Shown here in pieces: positions 29,115-38,218 of a stretch of DNA of 64,000 bases. Source of the DNA: Paenibacillus sp. BJ-4 (GTDB lineage: Bacteria; Bacillota; Bacilli; Paenibacillales; Paenibacillaceae); assembly GCF_020404765.1 (NCBI RefSeq), contig NZ_JAIVEM010000023.1:30613-94612 (forward strand), given 5' to 3'. The notes under the pieces were generated by a model. The model ran no database searches, was not told where the DNA came from, and was given only the letters and a program-made list of their open reading frames with translations. The translations under genes and the position numbers were made by a program. Position 1 is the stretch's first letter; every line of letters begins with the position of its first letter.

Positions 29115-32100
29115 ATGTCTCAGTTTTCAATACGCCGTCCTGTAACAGTATTTATGTTAATTGTTGCTTTGTTGATCGGGGGCGGTATTTTTTCGTTAAG
29201 GCTTCCTGTCGAGTATATGCCTGATCTGAAGCTGCCTATTGCTGTGGTAGCGACCAGTATGCCTAATTCGACACCGACAGAAGTTGAGGAATTGGTGACC
29301 AAACCTATTGAAAAGAGTCTGGCTTCTATTGAAAATGTGGATAAAATCATGTCCGAGTCTTCAGAAGGATCATCTATGGTCATAATTTATTTTAATTGGG
29401 GAGTAGATATAAACCAGGCAACCCTAGACATGCGAGATAAAATTGATGGGGTTCGGGGGTCTCTTCCAAAGGCGGCAAATTCACCGCGCGTAATTAAAGC
29501 GGATATCAACGCAACGCCAGTTGTTACGCTTGCTTTTACAGGGGATCAGGATATTAACACGCTGAAGCCTATTGCTAAAGATATTATTGAGCCCCGTCTG
29601 GAAAGAATTGCTGGAGTAGCCGCGGCCAACATGTCAGGCGGGCAAGAACGGCTCGTGAAAATTACTGTAGATCAAGCGAAGCTCCAAAGCTATGGCATTA
29701 CGCTGGATCAAATCAGCCAAGCGCTATCAGCTAATAATGTAGCTGGCTCTGCTGGTTCTGTATATCGTGGTAATACACAAATCCAGCTTCGGGTTCAAGG
29801 TGAATATAAAGCTGTTTCAGAAATGGGTGAAACGCCAATCCCTGTAGGAAAGGAAAGCGTGAAATTAAAGGACATCGCGACAGTTGAAGACTCTGTGGAA
29901 GAAGTCACTACCATTTCTACGTTTAATGGGAAACCGAGTATCAATATTTCTGTCACTAAAGCTACAGGAGGAAATACTTTAGCAATCGCTAATTCTGTGA
30001 AGGAAAGTTTAGATTCAATACGGAAGGATCTGCCTCCGGGAACTCAACTGGAGATGGTCACAGATTCTTCCAAACCTATTAGAGACTCTGTACATTCATT
30101 AATAGAGCATGCTATATTGGGGCTTATTATAGCCGCAATTGTGCTGTTACTATTCCTGAATAGTACGCGTTCTATGATTATTGCAACTATTGTTATTCCA
30201 ATCTCTTTTGTGGCTACATTTATGATGATGTATTTCAGCGGGCAAACCATCAACGTCATTTCATTGAGCGGTTTGTTACTGGGGTTGGGATCCTTTGTCG
30301 ACTTTGCTGTTGTTATTATTGAAAATATTTTTAGACAACGACATGAAGGGAAGAGCATGCTCCAGGGGGCTATTGATGGCTCCAAGCAAGTGGGTAATGC
30401 GGTAATGGCGTCTGCACTTGCACAGATCGTAGTATTTTTACCAGTTGTTTTTGTCGACGGAATTGCGGGAGCTTTGTTTAAACCTTTGGCATTAACTGTT
30501 ATCTTTTCTCATATTGCAGCCTTGCTGGTATCACTTCTGATTGTGCCGATGCTCAGTTCGCGTTGGTTGCCTACTGTGCCAGATGAATCTCTATATTCTT
30601 CGGGTACTTATAAAGGTATTAACCCGATTATCTGGTTTAATATCGGATTTGAAAAATTCAAGGGTGGATATCGGCACGTATTGAATTGGGGGATTAACCA
30701 TCGGAAATCTGTCCTGATCATCACTTTATTAATGTTTATTTCAGCGGGATTCTTGTTCCCTATGGTTAAGTTTGAATTTATCCCAGAATCTGATCAGGGT
30801 GAGTTTTCAATTGATGTGAAAATGCCTAACGGGACAGTATTGAGAGAAACTAATGAGGTTGTTCAAGGGATAGAAAAAGAAATTCTAAAAGTTCCTGATC
30901 TGGACAAAATGACGGTGACCGTCGGTTCCGGTGGTAATTCAGGTTTTTCAGGTGCAACACCGACTAACTCGGCGCAGCTATCCGTTACATTGAAGGATGG
31001 GCATATTCAGGCAACAGATGATGTAGTAGCTGAACTGCGGAAGAAGTTTGACATTATCCCTGATGCTGAAATTACACTGGCATCTGCAACAGGCATTTCC
31101 AGTGGAGCGGCTGTTCAGATCAACTTGAAAGGTGACGATATTGACGTACTGAGGGAACTCTCAGACAATCTCGTAACCGATGTGAAAAACATACCAGGGA
31201 CAGTCAATGTAAAAAGTAGCTTGAATGCGGTTCGTGAAGAATATGAGATCACTGTTAATCGGGAGCTTGCTAGTCGATATGGTTTGTCAGCAACTCAAAT
31301 TTTGTCTAATGTGAACACTTCCTTTAATGGATCTGTCGCTACAACTTATCGCACAGGTGAAGATCAGATAGATGTTAGAATATCTTTGCCAGAGCAGGAC
31401 CGTCATGACTTGTCCTATCTGCAATCTTTGCGTATTACAACCGCACAAGGTATTGATGTACCTTTGTCGTCGGTTGCAAGCATAGATAAACGTGCCGTTC
31501 CTGATACGGTTAGTCGTCAAGCTCAAACTCGTCAAGTGCAGATTACCGCTGACATAGACGGAACAGGGGACATCGTTTCAGTCAACCAAAAAATAGATGC
31601 TCTTTTGAAAAGCACTCATTTCCCTGAGGGCTATAGTGCAGATACGGGTGGCGGACAAAATGAGCAAATGACGGAGTCTTTTATGAATTTGGGATTAGCT
31701 ATCCTACTATCTGTAGTGCTGATCTATATGGTTATGGCAGGTCAGTTTGAATCCTTGCTTACGCCGTTTGTTATTATGTTTTCAGTCCCACCTACATTAA
31801 TAGGTGTGCTTATTGGTTTGGTTGTAACAGGAGCGAGCCTCAGTGTACCAGCTTTTACTGGTTACATCATGCTCGTCGGTCTGGTCGTAAATAACGCCAT
31901 CGTCATGATTGATTTCATCATCCAGCTCCGAAAAGAAGGACAGGATCGGGATGAAGCCATTATTCATGGTGCATCTGAACGGTTACGCCCGATTTTGATG
32001 ACTACACTTGCTACCGTGCTTGCTTTGATTCCAATGGCATTTGCTACAGGAAATGGCAACGAATCGCAAGCGCCCATGGCTATTGTTGTCGTGTTCGGGT

Positions 32101-32258
32101 TGTCCTTCGCATCTATTATTACACTGATTCTTGTTCCGGTAGTTTACGTCATCATGGATAACAGAATAGAAAAGCGTAAAGAACGGAAGTTGAAAAGACA
32201 TGCGAAGAGAGAGCTTAAAAAACAAACAAAGCTGCAACAAAAGAATGTTCACATTTAA
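29115..32258 (+). CDS. RND-family efflux transporter permease (SwrC/AcrB-like), pump 1
   Basis: 1047 residues with the RND layout: one N-terminal helix, a large extracytoplasmic loop (about 35-325), a block of helices (about 330-490), a second large loop (about 555-850) and a second helix block (about 850-1020). Proton-driven export of amphiphiles or lipids is the family role. In helix 4 the proton-relay pair DD is D396-F397 (FVDFAVVIIENI), so the second aspartate is missing. Helix 10 has LVVNNAIVMIDF. The ATG at 29115 was chosen over an in-frame codon at 29100. It is followed after 20 bases by the adaptor gene. Confidence 0.93.
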   Translation: MSQFSIRRPVTVFMLIVALLIGGGIFSLRLPVEYMPDLKLPIAVVATSMPNSTPTEVEELVTKPIEKSLASIENVDKIMSESSEGSSMVIIYFNWGVDINQATLDMRDKIDGVRGSLPKAANSPRVIKADINATPVVTLAFTGDQDINTLKPIAKDIIEPRLERIAGVAAANMSGGQERLVKITVDQAKLQSYGITLDQISQALSANNVAGSAGSVYRGNTQIQLRVQGEYKAVSEMGETPIPVGKESVKLKDIATVEDSVEEVTTISTFNGKPSINISVTKATGGNTLAIANSVKESLDSIRKDLPPGTQLEMVTDSSKPIRDSVHSLIEHAILGLIIAAIVLLLFLNSTRSMIIATIVIPISFVATFMMMYFSGQTINVISLSGLLLGLGSFVDFAVVIIENIFRQRHEGKSMLQGAIDGSKQVGNAVMASALAQIVVFLPVVFVDGIAGALFKPLALTVIFSHIAALLVSLLIVPMLSSRWLPTVPDESLYSSGTYKGINPIIWFNIGFEKFKGGYRHVLNWGINHRKSVLIITLLMFISAGFLFPMVKFEFIPESDQGEFSIDVKMPNGTVLRETNEVVQGIEKEILKVPDLDKMTVTVGSGGNSGFSGATPTNSAQLSVTLKDGHIQATDDVVAELRKKFDIIPDAEITLASATGISSGAAVQINLKGDDIDVLRELSDNLVTDVKNIPGTVNVKSSLNAVREEYEITVNRELASRYGLSATQILSNVNTSFNGSVATTYRTGEDQIDVRISLPEQDRHDLSYLQSLRITTAQGIDVPLSSVASIDKRAVPDTVSRQAQTRQVQITADIDGTGDIVSVNQKIDALLKSTHFPEGYSADTGGGQNEQMTESFMNLGLAILLSVVLIYMVMAGQFESLLTPFVIMFSVPPTLIGVLIGLVVTGASLSVPAFTGYIMLVGLVVNNAIVMIDFIIQLRKEGQDRDEAIIHGASERLRPILMTTLATVLALIPMAFATGNGNESQAPMAIVVVFGLSFASIITLILVPVVYVIMDNRIEKRKERKLKRHAKRELKKQTKLQQKNVHI

Positions 32259-32278
32259 TAATGGGGTGAAGAGAAATA

Positions 32279-33625
32279 ATGAATAAAAAAAGTGCTCTGA
32301 TAGCCACGACATTGCTTCTTTCAGTCGCGTTGGCAGGCTGCGGTGGGGGAGAGGCCCCCGCTGCTCCTCCTGCTGCTCAAAAAGCAATTCCAATCCAGGT
32401 AGCAAAAGTAGCTAAAGGCAGTATAGCGGATTCCACAGGCATTGTAGGCAGCTTTGCCCCTAAGGATACAGCTCAGGTTTCCCCGAAAATTAGCGGAAAG
32501 ATACAAAACATTAATCTAACAGTGGGACAAAAGGTAAACAAAGGCGATATTTTGTTTACGATTGATCAGAAAGACCTTAAGGACACAATTACACAAAATC
32601 AGGAATCCTATCAGGTGGCACTGGCTAATTTGAAGCAGGCTGAGTCTGGAGCAGCGCAATCTGTGCAGCAGGCTGAGTCCAGTGTAGACCAAGCTAAAAG
32701 TGCACTTGTTCAGCAAGATAGCTCTATTACACAAGCTCAGAATTCTCTGGTAGATGCTCAAAATTCCGTTCATAATGCCCAAAGCACCCTAACTCGAAAC
32801 CAGCAGCTGTTTAGTGCTGGTGCTGTTTCACAATCTGACCTGGAGCAGTCCGAAATAGCATTTAAAAAAGCTCAAACAGCGCTGGAAAACGCTCAGCTTG
32901 CACTGCATAATGCACAGACATCAAAGGAAAGTGCTCAAACAACATACAATAATGCTCTAAAATCATTGCGTCTTGCACAGCAGAAAACAGGTATTGATGT
33001 AGCGCGCGCCTCGGTGAATCAGGCCAAAGCTTCTCTGGACACTGCACGTAGTCAGCTTGCCAATGCTGTAGTCAGAGCCCCTATGTCAGGTACTATTTCT
33101 GTAGTGACAGGTACAACGGGACAAATGGTCAGTCCTCAGTCAGCTGTAGCTACAATTGCAAATACCAATCCGATCCTTGCCAAGGTAAATGTCTCTGAAG
33201 AGGATCTGCTTAAGCTAAATGTAGGATCTACTGTAACTGTAGGGGTAGATTCGTTGGGCAAGCGGATTGAGGCTAAAGTGACGGCTATCAATCCGGTTAT
33301 GGATAATGATCTCAAGGCATATCCAGTCGAAATATCAGTCCCTAATCCTTCTGGCGAGTTCAAATCAGGGATGGTTGTAACTGTATATATGAAATCAGAA
33401 GCTCCTAAAAATATTTTGGTATCGCAGGATGCCATTACCGAGCAGGCAGGGAAGAAGTATGCATATGTAGTGGAAGGAACTGTTGCTAAGCGGGTAGAAG
33501 TGCAAACAGGCCAGGAAAGCGCCAAACAGGTTGAGGTAACCAAAGGGCTTACTGAAGGGCAAAATGTCGTCGTTAAGGGAGTAAGTTTGCTTTCAGATGG
33601 TGCGAAAATTAATGTAGTGAAATAA
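32279..33625 (+). CDS. RND efflux membrane-fusion (adaptor) lipoprotein, pump 1
   Basis: 448 residues. Lipoprotein signal with lipobox LAGC (C21), so it is anchored outside the membrane. A lipoyl-like domain flanks a long coiled-coil hairpin (about 100-262, rich in Q, A, S and N), then beta-barrel and membrane-proximal domains. Near the hairpin tip the residues R173, L177 and S184 form RxxxL(x6)S, the motif that Gram-negative adaptors (AcrA, MacA) use to contact TolC. The start follows GGGGTGAAGAG. It probably forms an operon with the pump. Confidence 0.92.
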   Translation: MNKKSALIATTLLLSVALAGCGGGEAPAAPPAAQKAIPIQVAKVAKGSIADSTGIVGSFAPKDTAQVSPKISGKIQNINLTVGQKVNKGDILFTIDQKDLKDTITQNQESYQVALANLKQAESGAAQSVQQAESSVDQAKSALVQQDSSITQAQNSLVDAQNSVHNAQSTLTRNQQLFSAGAVSQSDLEQSEIAFKKAQTALENAQLALHNAQTSKESAQTTYNNALKSLRLAQQKTGIDVARASVNQAKASLDTARSQLANAVVRAPMSGTISVVTGTTGQMVSPQSAVATIANTNPILAKVNVSEEDLLKLNVGSTVTVGVDSLGKRIEAKVTAINPVMDNDLKAYPVEISVPNPSGEFKSGMVVTVYMKSEAPKNILVSQDAITEQAGKKYAYVVEGTVAKRVEVQTGQESAKQVEVTKGLTEGQNVVVKGVSLLSDGAKINVVK

Positions 33626-34018
33626 TTCATTTTCGTTATTTTACAGTAAATTGCTGTTACTCCGTCATTCCTACTACTTAAAGTGTATTAGAGTATTAGA
33701 TTTCTACAAGGAATCTATAGTCTTTATGTACTTTATATATTCTATGGATAATTCTTAATGAATATACTCCATTAAAGACTGACTTAAATGTACGGGAATA
33801 ATCCTTGCGCATTTAAGGCTGAGAAGGTAAAAGTTGTAGGATGACGGAGGAACAGGTTTAATAGTATAATTATGACTGTGGAAAGCGGAATACATAATCA
33901 AAAAAAATAAATTTTTTTTGAAACTGACGCAACTTTTTAAACCTATGCTACGTCTAATTGGGTGAGTATGAAACAAAGGGGTACAAAAGCGTAAAGACAA
34001 AATTCGCTAAAAAAAATC
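33626..34018 (+). other. Long regulatory gap upstream of the S-layer-type gene
   Basis: No gene is seen. It contains the ECF-type promoter (33929-33957), a possible additional sigma-A promoter (ATGACG 33841-33846, 18 bases, TATAAT 33865-33870) and an A-run/T-run hairpin (33900-33919). No clear terminator for the adaptor gene is visible, so some read-through into the next operon is possible. Confidence 0.45.
33929..33957 (+). promoter_or_regulatory. ECF-type promoter upstream of the S-layer-type gene
   Basis: GCAACTTTTT (33929-33938), 12 bases, CGTCTAA (33951-33957). AAC to CGTC spacing is 17. The pattern AAC-TTTTT...CGTC is the common form of Gram-positive ECF sigma promoters. Confidence 0.55.
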
Positions 34019-34047
34019 TTTACTGCATTGTTATCACATTGTATAAT
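34019..34047 (+). promoter_or_regulatory. Candidate sigma-A promoter of the S-layer-type gene
   Basis: TTTACT (34019-34024), 17-base spacer, TATAAT (34042-34047). It lies about 120 bases before the first start codon; the leader between holds a CTGTGA/TCACAG hairpin (34097-34113). Confidence 0.65.
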
Positions 34048-34147
34048 ACTGGAGTACGTCATAAATGGACGCTTTCTTTCAACTAGATTCCAAGCTTCTG
34101 TGATATTGTCACAGATATCATTTTATAAGGGTTCTCATAAAGCTCGG

Positions 34148-34241
34148 AAAGGAGGTGTAACGACTGATGAGTGACAAGATCCGACAAAAAGACAAAAATA
34201 ATATTTCTGTTTATATTCAAGGAGGAGAAAAAAAGGTTATG
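34148..34241 (+). promoter_or_regulatory. Tandem in-frame translation starts with two strong ribosome sites
   Basis: AAAGGAGGTG (34148-34157) lies 9 bases before ATG 34167, and AAGGAGGAG (34219-34227) lies 11 bases before ATG 34239. Both ATG codons are in the same frame with no stop between. The first start adds 24 polar residues to the signal peptide. Confidence 0.65.
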
Positions 34242-36524
34242 ACAAAGTTTAACAAAAAAATGATCAACGTGCTGGCAACAGCGACATTGGTTGCTGGTGT
34301 AGCAACTCCAATCGCAGCATTGACTGCACCAACTGCAATTCATGCATCTTCCAGCTATGAAACCGTGTATACTCCAAGTATCGATTCTAGACAGCAAGAC
34401 AACGCTACTTTAGGTAGAGCAAGAATTACCGTTTCCCAAGCTTCTGTTGCTAAAAATTCTTCGTTCACTGTTACTTTGCCTAAAGGCTTCACTTTCGGTA
34501 CTGCTTCGAAAGGTGCAGTTGGTGCTACAACTTCTGCTAGTGATGCTACTTATGGTTTAGGTGTTTATGTTGACGCTGGTGACAATAAATCTAAAGCGAC
34601 TACTGACAATCCTTTCCCTGCTGAGCCACTGAAAGTTGAACAACTAACTAATAACTCTGCACGTGTAACATTCAATTTTGAAAACTCTTTGGATAGTGCA
34701 AAAGTATACTTGAACTTTGCAAGCATCAATGTTGCTGGACCTAGCAATGGACCAGTGAAAGCTTCCATCGATGCTTCTTCTACAAGTGGTTTGACTAGCG
34801 GTGAAGTTGCAATTGCAAACGTAGTATCTTCCGGTCAAGTATCTTTGTCCGCTTTGGATACTGTTTCTAACACTGATAATTTCACTGCAACATTGAAAGT
34901 TAAAGAGCAAACTGCAGCTTCTTTGGCTAACAATAATAACATCAAGCTGAAACTGCCTAGTGGTTTTAAATGGAACGCTCCAAGCACTGCTACTATTCTG
35001 TATGGTGACCTTGCACCGAGCGATGTAGATTATAAAGTTGATGGTGATACTCTGACTGTCTCCTTGAAAAAGGTAAGTTCTAAGGAAACAACATTTAATC
35101 TGCCTATCAGCTTCTACGTTGATGACGAAACAAACGCTAAAGAAGGCGACATTACTGCAACGATCTCTGGTAACACAACCACTGACGTTAGCTCCCTCGT
35201 AGTTGGTAGCTATGGACAAATCGGTGGTGGCGTTTCCGTTGCTACTCCAACAACAATTCTTGCTGGACATGACGAGCAAAAAATTGGCGATATCGTAATT
35301 AAAGAGAAAGTAGCTCACTCTTTTGTTTCAGGTCGTACAGTAACTCTGCGTTTGCCTGAGGGTGCTCGTTGGCAGTCTACTTTCGATAGCAATAACCCAG
35401 GAGAAAATTTCGTTGGTTCTTTCGAAAATACTAATGGTATGGGTAACGTGAAAGTATCTTACACTGACTCCGACAAACGTACTTTGAGATTGACTTTCAA
35501 CAACCCTAACAGCACTACTGACCCAGGTACTTTGAAACTGAAAAACGTTGAAGTTGCTACGCAACCAGGTTTCTCCGGTGATCTGAACGTTGAAGTTGCT
35601 GGTAGCCAAGGTCTGAGCGGTAATGTTAAGGTTGCTACTGTGAAACAAGCGGTTACTTTGGCTGCTGCTTCCAAACCAACTCTGACAATCGGTCTGGGCG
35701 ACCAACAAGTTGGCGATATCACAATCACTGAAGCTGCTAAAGAAGCTTTCGTTAAGAAAGACGGTAGCCGTGAAGTAATCTTGGAATTGCCAACAGGCGT
35801 ACGTTTTGCTTCTACTCCAGATGTTAAAGTAACAGCTGGTGACGTTAAAGTGAAGAGCGTATCTACTGATACTTATGGCGAAAGCAATAAAGGCCGTCTG
35901 AGCTTCTATATCGATAGCGAAAGTGCTACTCCAAGTACAATTACAATCTCGGCTCCTAAGCTGACTGTTGACCGTACTGTAGCTCAAGGCGATATCGTTG
36001 CTAAGCTGAAAGGTAGCGCAGTTTCTTACACTGCATACAAAGGCGCAACTGACAACACTCAAAACTGGAAAGACAACAACACTGCAGCTGCTGAAGTAGC
36101 AATCGCAACTGTTGGAACTCCAGCTCCAGGTGCTACTAAAACTAAAGCTGTCTTCACACTGGGAAGCACTTCCTACACTGTGAACGGCGAAAGCAAAACA
36201 GCTGATGTAGCTGCTTATGCTCAAAACGGACGCACTTACTTGCCAGTACGTTATGCTGCTGAAGCTCTGGGTGTATCTCCACAAAACATCCTGTTTGACA
36301 AAGCAACTTCCACAGTTACCCTGATCAAAGGTAACACTGTTGCTCAAATCAAACTGAACACTAACCTGTTGACTGTTAACGGTACTGTGATTCGCATGGA
36401 TGTTAAAGCTGTAACTAACAAAAACCGTACTGTACTGCCTATTTACTGGGTAGGTAGAGCACTGGATGCAGCTGTTAACTATGATGCAACTGCAAAAACA
36501 GTTACTGTTGAAAACAACAACTAA
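34239..36524 (+). CDS. Abundant S-layer-type surface protein with C-terminal copper-amine-oxidase-N-like domain
   Basis: 761 residues from ATG 34239 (785 from ATG 34167). Signal peptide about 1-36, ending AIHA. The body has four related beta-rich modules, each with a VTLxLPxGxxF-like core (TVTLPKGFTFG, KLKLPSGFKW, TLRLPEGARW, ILELPTGVRF). The last 120 residues are a CuAO-N-like domain (TYLPVRYAAEALG, VLPIYWVGRALD) that in Paenibacillus often sits on wall-associated proteins. Codon use is narrow (mostly GCT, ACT, GTT, GGT), as expected for a very highly expressed protein. There are no SLH domains. The function as an S-layer protein is inferred. Confidence 0.8.
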   Translation: MTKFNKKMINVLATATLVAGVATPIAALTAPTAIHASSSYETVYTPSIDSRQQDNATLGRARITVSQASVAKNSSFTVTLPKGFTFGTASKGAVGATTSASDATYGLGVYVDAGDNKSKATTDNPFPAEPLKVEQLTNNSARVTFNFENSLDSAKVYLNFASINVAGPSNGPVKASIDASSTSGLTSGEVAIANVVSSGQVSLSALDTVSNTDNFTATLKVKEQTAASLANNNNIKLKLPSGFKWNAPSTATILYGDLAPSDVDYKVDGDTLTVSLKKVSSKETTFNLPISFYVDDETNAKEGDITATISGNTTTDVSSLVVGSYGQIGGGVSVATPTTILAGHDEQKIGDIVIKEKVAHSFVSGRTVTLRLPEGARWQSTFDSNNPGENFVGSFENTNGMGNVKVSYTDSDKRTLRLTFNNPNSTTDPGTLKLKNVEVATQPGFSGDLNVEVAGSQGLSGNVKVATVKQAVTLAAASKPTLTIGLGDQQVGDITITEAAKEAFVKKDGSREVILELPTGVRFASTPDVKVTAGDVKVKSVSTDTYGESNKGRLSFYIDSESATPSTITISAPKLTVDRTVAQGDIVAKLKGSAVSYTAYKGATDNTQNWKDNNTAAAEVAIATVGTPAPGATKTKAVFTLGSTSYTVNGESKTADVAAYAQNGRTYLPVRYAAEALGVSPQNILFDKATSTVTLIKGNTVAQIKLNTNLLTVNGTVIRMDVKAVTNKNRTVLPIYWVGRALDAAVNYDATAKTVTVENNN

Positions 36525-36561
36525 TTTAAGAGCAGCTCTTTTGAGTTAACTGAATTAGATG

Positions 36562-36596
36562 AGAAGAGGGTTCCTTTTGGAGCCCTTTTCTTTTAT
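36562..36596 (+). terminator. Terminator between the S-layer-type and TolC-like genes
   Basis: AAGAGGGTTCC (36564-36574) pairs with GGAGCCCTTTT across TTTT, followed by CTTTTATT. The next gene starts 28 bases later without room for its own promoter, so it probably depends on read-through. Confidence 0.75.
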
Positions 36597-36623
36597 TAGC
36601 CTTATTGACAAAGGAGAGAAATT

Positions 36624-38162
36624 ATGAAACGTTTTGGAGTGGCACTACTGTCCACATTGGCTCTTACTTCTATGTTCGCCAATCTTGCTGGAGCTCAATC
36701 AGGTGATATAAAGGTTATTATTAACGGTGTAACTCAGCAATATACACAGTCCCCAGTGGTTAGTCAAAATACAACCTTGGTGCCTCTTCGTGGCGTTTTT
36801 GAAAGTTTGGGAGCGCAAGTGGAGTGGGATAGCAAAGCTAAAAAAGTAACGGCATCCAAAAATGATGATACGTTAGCCTTGAATGTTGGTTCTAAACTTG
36901 CTTATAAGAATAGTGCGCCTGTACAACTGGATGCCGCAACTCAAATTCAAAAGGGTCAAGTATTCGTTCCTTTACGTTTTGTGAGCCAATCATTAGGCGC
37001 CAAAGTAAATTGGGATCAGACTACACGGACAGTAACTATTTCAAATCAAGCTGATGAAATCACTACTGGTAATCAAACCAACAGCTTGTCCAGTAAGCCT
37101 TTCGTAGCTCCTGTGACTAAAGTTACTTATGATACCTACTATAACGATTCTTTGACTTATGATGATGCTGTTAAACTGGCTATAGCTGATAGTACCTCAG
37201 TTAAAACAGCAGAGACGAATATTGATCAATCTGGCAAAATCATGAAGGAAACAGGGAAGAATATTGACTTTGTTCCTGCAGAAGCAGGCGATGAAGGACA
37301 GGACAAAGCTTTCAAAGGTTACGCTCAAACTAATCTTAACTATGAAGCTGCCAAAAAAAACCTGGATATGACTAAGGAAGGTATTGAATACAATGTGAAG
37401 GATCTTTATAACAAACTTCTTCAAAAGCAAAATGCGGTTAAGTTGGCTGCTTTGAATATTGAAGATGCTGAGCGGAAGCTTAAAGTTGCACAAATTAAAA
37501 GAGATAATCAAATGTCAAGTGACTATGAAGTTACACAAGCAACCAATCAGTTGACTCAAAATCAAGCTGCTTTAGAAAAAGCTAAAAAAGATCTGGATAG
37601 TGCATATGTATCTTTGAATCAAGTAATTGGCTATAAACCGGAACAACGTTATGAACTAAAGGATAAGCCTGTCTATTCTGAATTTAAAGATAATGTGGAA
37701 ACCAAGGTAAGCCAAGTACTTACTAGTAGCACTGCTATTTGGTTAAGTGAACAAAAAGTGGATTTAGCTGAATTGAGCCTGAAACTCTACAATTTTAATA
37801 CTCCAGGAAATACACCATACGAAGCTCAACAACTTGATGTTGAGAAAGCTCAGTATGCTACAGAGGGTACAAAGAGACAGCTTGAAGAAGCAGTAAGAAC
37901 GCTTTACAACAACATTAAAGGATTAGAAAGTCAGTATTCTCAAATTCAAGCTGGTTTGGTGAGCGCTAGAAGTGCAGCCGATATGGCTAAAAAGCAATTT
38001 GATGTGGGCTTAGCTACTGAGCTTCAGGTTTATGAGGCTAATCTGAAAGTGACCACTGCTGAACAGCAAGCTGAAGATTTGGTAACAAGTATTGATACAT
38101 TGAAGATGGCTTATGATAAACCGTGGGTTATGCAAGGTGCTTCTTCTGGGGCAAGCCAATAA
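36624..38162 (+). CDS. CuAO-N-like domain fused to a TolC-family coiled-coil domain
   Basis: 512 residues. Signal peptide 1-24; CuAO-N-like domain about 28-145, with two copies of the VPLRxVxxSLGAxVxWD pattern; linker; then a two-fold repeat of TolC-type helices (about 176-330 and 355-495). TolC features include LTYDDAVKLAI at the first helix, RKLKVAQIKRDNQMSSDYEV at the first inner turn and KQFDVGLATELQVYEANLK at the second. Where outer-membrane TolC proteins carry beta-strands, only short loops of about 15 residues are present (216-230, 390-402), so a beta-barrel seems absent. It follows an RND pump and adaptor. Role in export or wall spanning is inferred. Confidence 0.75.
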   Translation: MKRFGVALLSTLALTSMFANLAGAQSGDIKVIINGVTQQYTQSPVVSQNTTLVPLRGVFESLGAQVEWDSKAKKVTASKNDDTLALNVGSKLAYKNSAPVQLDAATQIQKGQVFVPLRFVSQSLGAKVNWDQTTRTVTISNQADEITTGNQTNSLSSKPFVAPVTKVTYDTYYNDSLTYDDAVKLAIADSTSVKTAETNIDQSGKIMKETGKNIDFVPAEAGDEGQDKAFKGYAQTNLNYEAAKKNLDMTKEGIEYNVKDLYNKLLQKQNAVKLAALNIEDAERKLKVAQIKRDNQMSSDYEVTQATNQLTQNQAALEKAKKDLDSAYVSLNQVIGYKPEQRYELKDKPVYSEFKDNVETKVSQVLTSSTAIWLSEQKVDLAELSLKLYNFNTPGNTPYEAQQLDVEKAQYATEGTKRQLEEAVRTLYNNIKGLESQYSQIQAGLVSARSAADMAKKQFDVGLATELQVYEANLKVTTAEQQAEDLVTSIDTLKMAYDKPWVMQGASSGASQ

Positions 38163-38218
38163 TACTATGAATACAAAAGTATTTTTACAGATGCATTAAC
38201 CGTCCTAGGAGGATCAGC

